64,000 nt of DNA, taken from positions 1,116,001 to 1,180,000 of the forward strand of contig JAHREC010000016.1 of assembly GCA_020081605.1 (NCBI GenBank), given 5' to 3'. The stretch is from Albifimbria verrucaria (Eukaryota > Ascomycota > Sordariomycetes > Hypocreales > Stachybotryaceae). Position numbers and translations under genes: made by a program. The notes below the pieces were generated by a model. That model was not told the origin of the DNA. It saw only the letters and a list, made by a program, of their open reading frames with translations, and made no database searches. Position 1 is the stretch's first letter; the number at the start of each line of letters is the position of its first letter. Below are positions 49,531 through 59,500 of the stretch, one piece after another.

Positions 49531-50287
49531 GCAGTACCCCAGAGAGTGGAGTTCATTTTCTCTTGTCTTAATACAGGAATAGCATGGTTTTTCGCCATCG
49601 CAAGTGAGCTTGTTTCGGGCGCATGATCGGCATTCATCGTCAGAGTTCTCAATTTCTTTCCCCAGGTATGCACTTATCCCCTTTTCAGGGAGTCCACGAG
49701 GTGTGCCCCGTAGACGTACTTGACCAGTCCTTGTTGTCCTGTATAAATGCAGGCTTGGTTTTTCTTCGTACAAGTATTGCATGGTCTCTGTCTGTTGCAG
49801 AAACGTGTTTGTTGGGTGCAGAAGTTGCATCTTGGGTCACCAAGGTCCATTGCAATAACACATTTCTCATATTTTGCAAGTTCACAGTTGTTGCAGGGCA
49901 CTTTTCCATCGCAGCTCGTCATTTTGCGGTTATTGCACCTGGTACACCTCTGATTCCTTGATATGCTGATTTTCTTTTTGGTTGGTATTTCTTTTCAACG
50001 CCTGTCAGGTCATTGTTGCACACTTGTTTATCCTTCGTGCAAGCAAGACATCTCTCATCTTGACTAGATCTGTAGCAGCGGTACCTATAGCGATAGCATC
50101 TTCTGCATGGTTTGTCGGAGATTGGCAGTGTTATCTTTTTGACTTTGGACTCTTCCTCCCTTTCTTTCGGCGTTTTTGCCCCTTCGAGGTTGTTTGTGCA
50201 TGTGCTTTTGTTTGCCTCGCACCCCGTACAGATCTCATCGGGACTGTCTCGGTAGCATGTTCCGCCTGTTCGATAGCATCTCCTGCA
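49531..50287 (-). other. Array of five Zn2Cys6-like cysteine clusters in the copia polyprotein
   Basis: Five six-cysteine modules in a row. Module 1 (50198-50287) and module 2 (50018-50107) are both Cx2Cx6Cx8Cx2Cx6C. Module 3 (49860-49946) is Cx2Cx7Cx5Cx2Cx7C. Module 4 (49749-49829) is Cx2Cx6Cx5Cx2Cx6C, the exact GAL4-type spacing (CNFC...CNTC). Module 5 (49531-49632) is Cx2Cx6Cx5Cx2Cx12C. They are preceded by an acidic linker with CC and CDC motifs (about 50340-50500). The modules span three frames, joined by inferred one-base shifts near 49925 and 49700. Zinc or nucleic-acid binding is likely from the spacing; the role in the element is unknown. Confidence 0.75.
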
Positions 50288-50713
50288 TATGACAGAACTG
50301 ACTTTTGAGTTGGGCCGTAGTCTGGAGACTGCTGCGAAGAAACGGGACACCGTCTCTCCTTCTTCCTCATTTTCAGTACCATCGCAATCGCAGCAGGGCT
50401 CTGGCGAGAGATGATCGTCGTCGCTCTCCTCGTCAGGGCAATGCTCATCGTCAAAATCGCAGCATTCCAGATTGTCATTCTCCTCATTATAAGGGTTCCA
50501 AAATCCACATCTTCGGGGTCAGACACGCCATCACAGTGTGTTTCATCCTCCAGTCTCAAGTGATCCAAGTTCAGTGTATCGCCTTCTTGGGTGTTGTCTT
50601 GGGGAGGTGCGCCGTCTTCACTTTCATCTGTGTCAGAGATTTCACTCTCTCTTTGTTGTGTCTCAATTCCTTCTGGTAGGGGTTGTCTTTGCGTTAGAGA
50701 TGGCAGCTCGTGT

Positions 50714-51925
50714 TCATCTGCCAGTCCTTCTCCGTCTTCGATTCTGGCCACGGACACATTGAAGACTCTGTGTTTTTCTGGTGAGTATACGTTTGAGTAA
50801 GACTCGTGACCTCTGCCCACAAAGTAGCCCATCCATCCCCTCTGGCCATGAAGTTTTTTCACAACATTTTTTCCTTTTCAGGGGCAAAGTTACCCAGGAT
50901 CTGCTTCCCCAAATTCTTTCTCCAGATAAATCTGGTTGTAAGTCGTAGACTGCCTCCCATGGAGTGATCTTTCCCTTCAAGGTTCTGGAGGGTGACCTAT
51001 TCTTCAACCAGATTGCATGTTGAAAAGCTTCTGGCCAGAGATTTTCAGGGATGGATGTTGTGCGCATCATCTCTCTAGCTTTCTCACTGAAAATATTAGT
51101 GAGCTGCTGAATAATGGAATTCTCTTGCACCATTGACGAGGCTTTTTCTCTGACTGTTCTCAGGTTTCTTTCCGCCACGCCGTTCATATGGTGTTGGTAT
51201 GGAAGAGATGGTTCTATTCCAGTACCGTGTTTGATAAGCCAACTCGATACTTGTGATGATTGGAATTCACCATCAAAACGATAGCACCGAATAGTGATGT
51301 TGTGTGCTTTCTCAATCTGCTTGTGCATTTTTTTGAAAAGGTCCGCCACTTGTGACTTCCTTGAGAACCTTTCTCCCCAAGTGAATCTTTTGGCGTCGTC
51401 TGTAAAACACATGAAGTATCTTGTGCCATCCCATCCTTCGATTGCGTATGGTCCCCATGTGTCGACATGCATCAATTGCCCGAGTGATGTTGATCTTCGC
51501 CTGGCTGGTTCTCTTGGGATTTTGACGAGAGCCCTTGTGATAGCGCAAACTGGGCATACTGTGTGAATCACAGACTTAATCTGTTCATCTGTGAAGCTGG
51601 CTCCTGTTGTCACCTTTAAGAGCTGTCGCATGTTTTGCCACCCGAGATGCCCCATGCGTCTGTGCCATTTCCATGCTTCGTCGCTTAGGTCCAGTGTGAC
51701 CAGTGCCCTGTCATTCCCTTCTTCCACAGAAGATGTCGTCTTCAAATCCATGTGATAGAGGCCTTCGTGGACAACGGCTTTCCCAATCTCCTGATCATCG
51801 TTCATCAAGACAATGATGGAGTTCCGATCCCACAAGCCTTTGAGATTTCCCTTGGCTGCGAGCTTAGACAGGGATAAAATGTTGCATATAGCTTCTGGTG
51901 CATAAGCAACATGGGAGAGATACAA
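50714..51925 (-). CDS. Copia integrase
   Basis: GAG-pre-integrase / HHCC zinc region: WHRRMGHLGWQNMRQLL and CPVC. Catalytic core: MHVDTWGPYAIEG (Asp), CYRFDGEFQSSQ (Asp) and HMNGVAERNLRTVREKA (Glu). The tail continues WPEAFQHAIWLKNRSPS and, after a frame shift near 50870, RGWMGYFVG and SVARIEDGEGL, as in other fungal copia integrases. Uninterrupted for about 340 residues. Confidence 0.93.
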   Translation of the reverse strand: MYLSHVAYAPEAICNILSLSKLAAKGNLKGLWDRNSIIVLMNDDQEIGKAVVHEGLYHMDLKTTSSVEEGNDRALVTLDLSDEAWKWHRRMGHLGWQNMRQLLKVTTGASFTDEQIKSVIHTVCPVCAITRALVKIPREPARRRSTSLGQLMHVDTWGPYAIEGWDGTRYFMCFTDDAKRFTWGERFSRKSQVADLFKKMHKQIEKAHNITIRCYRFDGEFQSSQVSSWLIKHGTGIEPSLPYQHHMNGVAERNLRTVREKASSMVQENSIIQQLTNIFSEKAREMMRTTSIPENLWPEAFQHAIWLKNRSPSRTLKGKITPWEAVYDLQPDLSGERIWGSRSWVTLPLKRKKCCEKTSWPEGMDGLLCGQRSRVLLKRILTRKTQSLQCVRGQNRRRRRTGR

Positions 51926-52139
51926 GGTCGTTGGTGGGTGAGGTGAATTTGTAAGTAAAAGATTGACACTCCCCTCCCTTGATGGAAAGTGATTTGGTCT
52001 TATCCGCAGTGTCCAAAGTCAACTGCATCGGAGTGTATTTTGAGAACCACTTCTTGTGATTGGTTATATGAACTGTGGCTCCAGAATCAAGGATCCACGT
52101 GTCAAGGTTGAAAGTGCCTTTGTTCTTTGAGTGCTTCAT
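51926..52139 (-). CDS. Copia aspartic protease
   Basis: WILDSGATVHITNHKKWF carries the D-S-G-A catalytic motif at about 52070-52100. It lies between gag and integrase, with frame changes at both ends (near 52110 and 51930). Start and end are approximate because the polyprotein is cleaved. Confidence 0.85.
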
Positions 52140-53312
52140 GGCACATGTTACTGCTGGGGGCGGAGTTCCTGAATGTGCTCCCCTGTTCCGGGGTTATGGT
52201 GTTTTCGTCATTTTCGTCTTGAGACTGAGTGACCTTGTTGCATTCAAGATTTTCTCCAAAATCCTGCAGAATTGTAAAGCGATTGTTCATTCGTCTGAGA
52301 GGTGTACCCTTGATTCGGGACTGGTTTCGGAGGAGATCGTTTAGAGTTGATTCGAAATGTGCGGAATTGAGGACAGCAGCGACAACTCTCTTGCCTTTAT
52401 CGCCCGGGTTGCTTTCCTCTCCTGCTTTCTTTGAGGCTTTTTCTTCAGCATCCTTGACGGCCTGAGGCTTCAGCTCAGGGTGAGCAGTCCAGCACTTTTC
52501 TTCATCATGCCCTTTCTTTTGGCAATGACTGCACACTTTCCTGTTGTTCTTTTTGTTGCCGTTCTCCTTACGCTGCCATGTTCCCTTATTGTCGTTCTTC
52601 CTGATATTTTCCTCTTCAAGGAGAAGTCTTTCTGAGAAGAAATGGTAGTCGGGTTCCAACTCGGGCTGTTGCGCTCTGATCCAATCCCACTGTCTCTGGA
52701 AATCGTCATACCCTTTTGGCAGCCCGACAAGGATATTGGTGATCATCTGGCTGTCAGAATACTGATGTTTTGCTCTTGCCAGGTCTTGCTTGATCTCTCT
52801 GTGTTGGTTGAGGTAGTCAACCACGTTTTTGCAGTTTCTGAGCTTCAGATTGCTGGCGACATCCAGCAGCTGCACTCTAGCTCTTTCATCAGTTACACCA
52901 TAGATCTTCTTCAGCTTGTTGACTGCCTTGGACGGGTCTTTCTCATCCTCAATTTCTATGGCGATGGATGAAGAGACCGAGTTGACGATAAGTTGTCTGG
53001 CTATCTTTACCTTCGCTTTGTTGTTTTCCCAAGATTTGTGCGCTACCTGCCACTGAAAGACGGTTTTTGCTGTGTCAACGGTCAAACTAAGAGACTTACC
53101 TTCCCTTGCTTTGCTTTTGGTGACAGGTCCATCCGTTCCTTCGTACACGATGCAATCCTGGGGTCAGGCTCTTTCAGAATCACCTTCTCTTCCCCGGTAA
53201 AAATTTCCCACACATCTCTTGTTTTGGCCGCTCTGTCGAAGTATCGTCTCCACTCAAAATAGTTGTGCTTGCCCTCCAGCCGGTGGGACTTCACATCCTC
53301 GAAACCATCCAT
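52102..53312 (-). CDS. Copia Gag / nucleocapsid
   Basis: The start is ATG 53312 (MDGFEDVKSHRLEGKHNYFE), with the copia-type N-terminal EWRRYFDRAAKTRDVWEIFT and, further on, KLKKIYGVTDERARVQLLD. The CCHC zinc knuckle CSHCQKKGHDEEKC (Cx2Cx4Hx4C) is near 52510-52550, followed by a basic, Lys-rich stretch. A one-base shift near 53140 joins the two parts. About 400 residues; it packages the RNA into virus-like particles. Confidence 0.88.
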
Positions 53313-53523
53313 CCTTCAGTTGAAGAAGGGGTCGATCTTCCGGGTGGAAGGAGATGGCAAGAGAACCAGCTGTAAAGAGGAGGAGAGTAGGAGTTTGCTC
53401 AGACAAGTCAAACAGAAAACAGAGAAGGGGATAGAGAAGAAAGGGACTTGGTTGAAGATTGCCTTTACCCTCTGTACCTTTCACTTCAGAAGCAATTTTG
53501 GCAGTTTTATCAAAGTGATAAAA

Positions 53524-53541
53524 GGTGCCGGGCTCATAACC
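53524..53541 (-). other. Primer-binding site, initiator-tRNA-Met half-molecule type
   Basis: Immediately inside the 5' LTR the minus strand reads GGTTATGAGCCCGGCACC. Its complement (GGGCTCATAACC) matches the CAU anticodon stem-loop expected of a tRNA-Met, not a 3' CCA end. This is the arrangement known for Drosophila copia, which is primed by a cleaved half tRNA. Confidence 0.65.
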
Positions 53542-53719
53542 TGAAGAAATGAAAGAAGGTGCAAGCTTGTTCATTCTCTATGGAAGATCTCTCTATGGAT
53601 AATATCTCCATAGAGGCTATGGTGAATACCTGATTCCATGATCTTCCACCGGACGGCTAGATGCCGCTTCCCTATGCATCCGTCTATATGCACGAGTGCG
53701 CTGTGTCACGAAACCAACA
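53542..53719 (-). repeat. 5' LTR of the copia element
   Basis: 178 bp, identical by eye to 46953-47130. It should hold the element promoter. Confidence 0.95.
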
Positions 53720-53724
53720 CGCTG
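53720..53724. repeat. Target-site duplication, right copy (CGCTG)
   Basis: Directly outside the right LTR, identical to 46948-46952. Confidence 0.9.
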
Positions 53725-54667
53725 CCGTCCACATTTGCCATTGCATGACGAGGGCACCACGGATGAGCTTAGGCGAGCACTCGGCGGCGAACATGGGGGT
53801 GGTGGCGGACTTGGGGCCGATGCCGAAGCCAAGGAAGAACCGGGCGATGAACATGTGCCACCATGTGTTTGTGAAGCTTTGCCAGAAGCAAGCGAGGAAG
53901 GAGATGGCGCAAGAGATGAAAACGGTTCCTCGACGACCAAAGCGACTGTTCATGGGTTCAGTGAGCCCTACGGTATGTTAGTAACTATATGGCTTCATGG
54001 GGTACTATGATGTATCATACAGCAACCGATGACGGCACAGCAGAGATAAGGAGCAGAGTTTGTAAGGCCAGACAACCAAGTGTCGCGACTGGCTTTTCCG
54101 TCGATGCCAAAGTCTTGCTTGTAGAAGATCTGGGCCCCATTGACAACGGTCTCATCCATACCTTGAACAAGAGCACAGAGAGAGCAAACTAGATAACATG
54201 GTCAGACATTTTCAACTCATTGGACAAGAGGTTAATATTACTTGTAACAAGATAGTAGAGCATCTTTGGGTGTCTCCACTTATGCTCAACCTCATCCAGA
54301 AGACTCTGCCTCTCCTCCTCGGTAAGACCCTCGATACGGGCGTACTTGTCGCGCAGCGAGGAAGGCTCGTCGTCGGCATCCATTTCGCTGGCGATGATTG
54401 CACCGAGTCGGAAAGCTCGAATATCGTCTTCGTCGGTCATGCCCTGCTTCTCGCGGGCATATGTCTCACCCATGTAGGCAAGTTGGTCGCGGCTATAGCC
54501 GGCCAGTGGGTGAGAAGCTTGAGTATCAGGTCCAGACTTGCGGTTTGGAGGAGCGACGTCGTCTGAGCCGCGGAGAGTGCGGTCTTCATGATGGTCGAAT
54601 TCTGGGTTGGACCCATCTTCGGAGGGTGACGCTTCTCGCCCATATTGTTGTTCTTTTCGGTGGCCAT

Positions 54668-56592
54668 GCTGGGCTTCCACTATAATTCCAATGGGAGTGG
54701 GCTATATTAGCACTGGCTATGTCTGTCTTGGCCTTCTGTAGCCTTGCTGCATGCAATGACAGGGCCTAGTACAGTCACAACTATTGTTATAATAAAAGAT
54801 GTCAGAAAGAACTATTGCGCTCCCGACGTGAGCATCTCGCTTTATAAGTCAGGGTCTACCCCGAGCCGATCTCTGGGGAAGGATGGCGTGGAGAGTGGAG
54901 CATCGTCACACCGTCGAAAGGGACAGTTAACCTTGTTTCCGTAAGGCTCTGGGGTTGGAGCGCCTTAGCTCTTAGTGGAGGAGGGTGTTTCGCGTGGGAG
55001 CAGACGCAGCGACGTCATGGCTCGGTGTGGGCGGGTGACGATCATGGCTGGGGAAGATGTGTAACAGCGCTCGTTGTGGATGGTGGAGAGCAGAGGGAGG
55101 ATTCGCTGAGGGTGCGTATGACGTCGAAGCAAACGGTCCCGTTCTTTACTGAGTGTGGTAAGGAGACCCAACGGGACAGGAAATTTCTCATAGGACGCTG
55201 TATGTGAGGTTGTCGAGCCCTGTCAGATTGGGGGCCATGTCTTTGTTCACTGCTATGCCGCCAAGGAGCGCCCAGCTCGGCCGAAGGCACGGAAACTCTT
55301 GGAAGTCTTGGAAATTGACTCTTTGGGCAACGGCCAAGGATTCCGAGCCGATTGCCGAAGACGCTAGCTCTGGGCCAGGCCACTGCTGGTCGTGTGAGCA
55401 CCAACCTTGGGCAAGAAGAATAAACATCTTGGTCTAGTAACTGAGTTTGGTCCGTTTCTTCAGGCACAGAGTCTATCAAGACTGCCACGAGGCTCTGGAA
55501 TGGTTGATACACAGCTTTAGCACCCTTGTCCGTCTACCCAGGTTGGTGCCTTTTGTTGATACCCACTGTGCTCATTTTCTCGTCACTTGGTGGAACCATT
55601 GGTGGGCATCAGCTTGTGAGCAACTCTGCTGCCTCGATGGATCTGCAATTTCGATAGTGGTGAAGGCGCCCGATCTGCGAACTCGTGCATTACATCCAGG
55701 TCGCACCCAGCGCAAGAATCCTCGGTGTGAGCTCCAACCATGGCACACCAACCGGGGAATTTTGTTGTGTCGTCGTATAACCAACGGCTAGGGAGGCAGG
55801 GATTGACATCATCATGCATGCTCGCTCGTTTCGTTCTGCTGCTGGTTAGCATACCCATACGGGTCCAGAACCTCAGCAGCTTCCCGTCCTATTCAGGGTC
55901 TGGCGCTTTAGCCGTTTGCAAGCGCACAGAAGGGCTGATCCCTGCAGCGGGTGCACCCTCAGGAGCAGCCTCAGTGGGACGCCATTCGTTGGAAGGAACC
56001 GTGCCCCATGCCATGACTTCATAGAGACGTAGAGCCTCGGAGCCGGTAGACAATAGTATCCTTTGTTATTGAGACTGAGAAGGGTTGCAGAGCGTGGCTA
56101 TGGGGATCGCTTGATCCCGTGTTTGATGCGACGAGTTAAGCCTAATCGTGGATGAAGTTGGATCTCGATCGTACATGATTTAGTTGGCGTCCAATCACAG
56201 AATCTCGTGCTGTACTGTGGATTGCATGGAATTGTATGTCTTCTACAACGGCGGCGTTTGAAAGAAATGCTCAAGGAGTCGCGTGTTACTTCTTGAGTTA
56301 TTGATGTGAAAGGATTAAGAGGTGCAAAGGAGGAGGACGAGTACATAGACTAAGTTACTTAGGTACCTACCTGAAATAGGTAGTCATTCAGGCGCGACTT
56401 CAAACCCTAGGTACTTAGGTAGACGACAGCACAATCTTCAAGGCCTTAGATGGATGCCATGACACATGTTTATTGCACTACATAATTTTGCTTGATTTGA
56501 AATAGCCAAAGTACAACCAAATATGTACATTCTTAATTTCGTTGTCACCCCTAAGATGCAGATACCGCCGGTGTGCCATTCTACGCATGATC
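54668..56592. other. Intergenic region, 1.9 kb
   Basis: No supported gene; it holds the promoter of the interrupted transporter gene. At 56350-56425 there is a dense run of taggtacc/aggtag/ccctaggtac words, related to the GGTACC cluster near 30 kb. Confidence 0.4.
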
Positions 56593-59500
56593 TTAAGGTT
56601 GGCGGAGCACTTGGACTACTTCTGTGTTATGGTCAAAGACCCGGCTCTCCCAGAGCCTTCTTGCTGGCCGAAACCTCGCTTGCATTCGACGAAGGAGGAA
56701 AATGGGAAGTGGGTTTGCTGATACCAGGAGTTTCGGCCCGGATCTCTCGTCTGGGCGATCGACCGTCACAAGGAGAGACGATTCCAGGCTACCAAGCAAA
56801 TACGCCTCGTTATGCTTCAAACTATTTGACGTGCAAGTAGGATGAACATTCGTCTTGCCGTGATCAGTACGCTGTATATCTGAAGCGTTGTACGACACCC
56901 TCGTCTCAAGGAGACGGGTTGTGCTCGACCAAGTAGACCTGGGACCGGGACATTTAATCGCATCGCTTTGCAGACATTCCTCGGTTAAGTAGGCAAATGT
57001 TGCACCTTCATCCGAATCTGCTAGAATCCGGGCCCAGTAGCTCTCACCATAGCAAGGGATCTTGATACACGCAAGAGGAAGACCCGGCCTAAGACAAGCG
57101 ACAACCAACCTTCGACCATGTCGATCAACTCCAGTGTCTTGGAGGAGAAACAAGACCGAGTAAACGAGATTTTCAAACGTCTCTTGATGGTCGTAGTCGA
57201 GACCTCTTAACCAGAGACTCATATCGACTGTGCTGCGTAAAACCTCAATTATGTGGAAGTCTTTGTGGAGTGACTGCCATAGACGCGGCTTCACCATAAG
57301 CTTATCGATGTAAGAGGCGAGGACATCTGCTAGAAGCTGGCGAATAGGCACTCTACGGGAGATCCCTGTGCAGATGCTAAGCTTCAGCCCCAGAAGGCTG
57401 TCGAGAACGCCCAAGAATAGTCGTTTTTGGCCCAATATCTTGGATTTCACTGTTCTTCCGGGAACCTTGACCCAAGTCTGGTTAATCTGTGCGATGCCAA
57501 CTGCAGCTGACCCGCCCTGAAGACCAACACCCATCTGTCGTTCAGATACCTCCCAGTACCCTGGGAAAGTGCCCATCTCTTCCATTATTCCCTGCGTTTG
57601 GAGGATTTGATGTACTGGTCCCGCTTTGCATTCGTGGTTTGCAGTGACCATATATCCAATTATGTACTTTTCCCGACGGTCAAATATTGTTTTCGGAACA
57701 TGTGAAAGCAGGGAGTTCCGCTCCCAATGGAGCTTTACGGTGTTGTCATTGTCCACCCTTGTTATGCTACCACCGCCGATACGAATCGCGTAAAGATCCA
57801 TGGGTTTGTCTTTGACTGTGACAAATTCACCAGGACCCCAGGTATCGACGATGTCTTCGGCACAAGCGAGAATATCCAGCTTGGCTGCTTTCTGGTGTGT
57901 GGGAAAGTATGATCCGCTCTCATTTTGACACCCTCAAAAACAAAGACAGTCTGGTTTAACATATTGCCAAAACAAGTGAGATCCGTAGCCTGGGCTCGAA
58001 TGAATGGTTCCCCCTTTACTTGTTCAGAGCCCTGAACCCCAGCAAGGCAATCCGGGACAGACCTGTGTCTAAAAAGTAGGGTCGAAGAGGAGCGTAATGT
58101 GCACGTGTGTATGATGCAAAAGCCAGCAAAAGAAATTGAACAGCAAGGTAAAACAAACGTTGAGTCGAGAAACGCTTTGCCATGTAATTCAAGGTTTCCT
58201 CTGGCCATGCCCACGAGAAAACATCCCTTAAGAATCGTTCATGATGCAAGGTGCTGGGATAAGTATTCAGAGAATCGACGAATTCACGAAGGCGAGGGAT
58301 GATCCTGAACGAAAGACGATGAAGAATTGCAGTCTGAGAATCCCCTTTCGAGAAAAAGGTGAACGAATCACAGCATCCTCCCACACGTTGTTGTAGAGCA
58401 ATGGCGGCTTCAAGCTGATTGACAATTTTGTTGAGGTAGACTTCTGTTGAAGCTGCGTGAACAATAGCTGTCGCGTTGTCGTCGAGGAAGCGTATAGACC
58501 CAAAGAGTACGTGTGGCGTGCCGTCGGCTTCTACACTGACGCCTCCGATACCAACCAGTTGTTCGAGTCGATTCCTAACTTCTTCGTCAAAGCCATGATT
58601 AGTTAGATCGACTGGTTGATTTGATTGCTGTGAGTGCTGTTGATGATTGACGTCGTGGACACAACCGGTTCTGTGAAAATTTAGAAGAAGTGAAGGGTTT
58701 CCTGGCGTTCTAATAGGACAGAAGATCCATGGTCCATCACGATTCCGTAATGACAATTCATCAAGAATTTCACTCGTTGTGTATCCAAGCTGCTGCAATT
58801 GAGAGACCCAGGAAGTCTCATCCTCATTTTCCGCCTTGGAGGATGTAGTCATCTCTTCGTCAGGAACTCCTTCATCTCTTTGTGGTACAGATGCACCTTT
58901 ATAAGTGGCTGGGTGTAGTGATTGCCCACGAACCAAACTTAAATCGGCATTGACACTGTGCGCCGGGGTCCTATCTGTTGTCAGTAATACTGGGTTGGGA
59001 GTGTTCTTTCAGTGATGACCGTACGGTAGACTCCTAGCTCGTGGGCTTGCTTTCCAGGCTCTGTGGTTTGGGATTTATGCTTGTCATTTCCAATGGCTGA
59101 TTGAATAGAAGTGCTGAATGGTTTCTTTATGTCGACTGGCGACTCTGACGTAAAGCCGACTCCCTTGTTTTGTGAGCTATCGCCCAATTTATCCACTGGT
59201 GCGAGGTCAACATAAATGGCGAATATGCGATAGATGGCACTTACAACTTGGCAGCGGCGTCCCATAGTGGGCTATCAAGGATTCCACTGCCTTTATCAAG
59301 GCAGCGTTTGAGTTGTTTAACGACTCAACTGTCTGTTCCATTCCTTTTCGCTTTTTCTCGCTTTCCACCAGCTGCTGGCTTAGATCGTTGAGCATTTGGT
59401 CAGTTCGGGCCAGTCTCTCATCCCGAAAACCAGTCTCCATATAAACCGCCCTTTCCAAATCCGCGCACTTCCTCTCACTTTCAATCAATCGCTCGTTTAG

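Larger units (their letters stand above)
46953..53719 (-). mobile_element. Complete Ty1/copia LTR retrotransposon, 6,767 bp
   Basis: Two identical 178-bp LTRs beginning TG and ending CA, a 5-bp duplication, and gag, protease, integrase, RT and RNase H in copia order (integrase before RT), all on the minus strand. An unusual cysteine-rich plus protease-like segment lies between integrase and RT. Identical LTRs point to a recent insertion. The coding region is in several frames; given the same type of indels in host genes, at least part of this is probably sequence error. It interrupts the MFS gene in the same orientation. Confidence 0.95.
45732..54667 (-). pseudogene. MFS sugar-porter gene disrupted by a Ty1/copia insertion
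   Basis: Sugar-porter (SP) family MFS transporter, a 12-helix plasma-membrane protein. N-terminal part: ATG 54667 (MATEKNNNMGEKRH), introns 54189-54241 and 53968-54020, MDETVVNGAQIFY, NSRFGRRG and FGIGPKSATTPMFAAECSP. C-terminal part: MLGYIADLALYYVPD, CPESPRYYL, introns 46520-46569 and 46283-46336, TFGRRNLLL, VYSPGEGPVPFTYSAEAYP, FLPETKGKTLEELD, ending RDPAPSGRV. Both halves sit directly at the retrotransposon ends (46953 and 53719). Removing the element and one copy of CGCTG rejoins the frame exactly at WTAAGIMLGY. Small indels are inferred near 54623 and 45798. The allele should be non-functional unless the element is removed from the transcript. Myo-inositol- or hexose-type substrate is a guess from the motifs. 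Confidence 0.88.
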
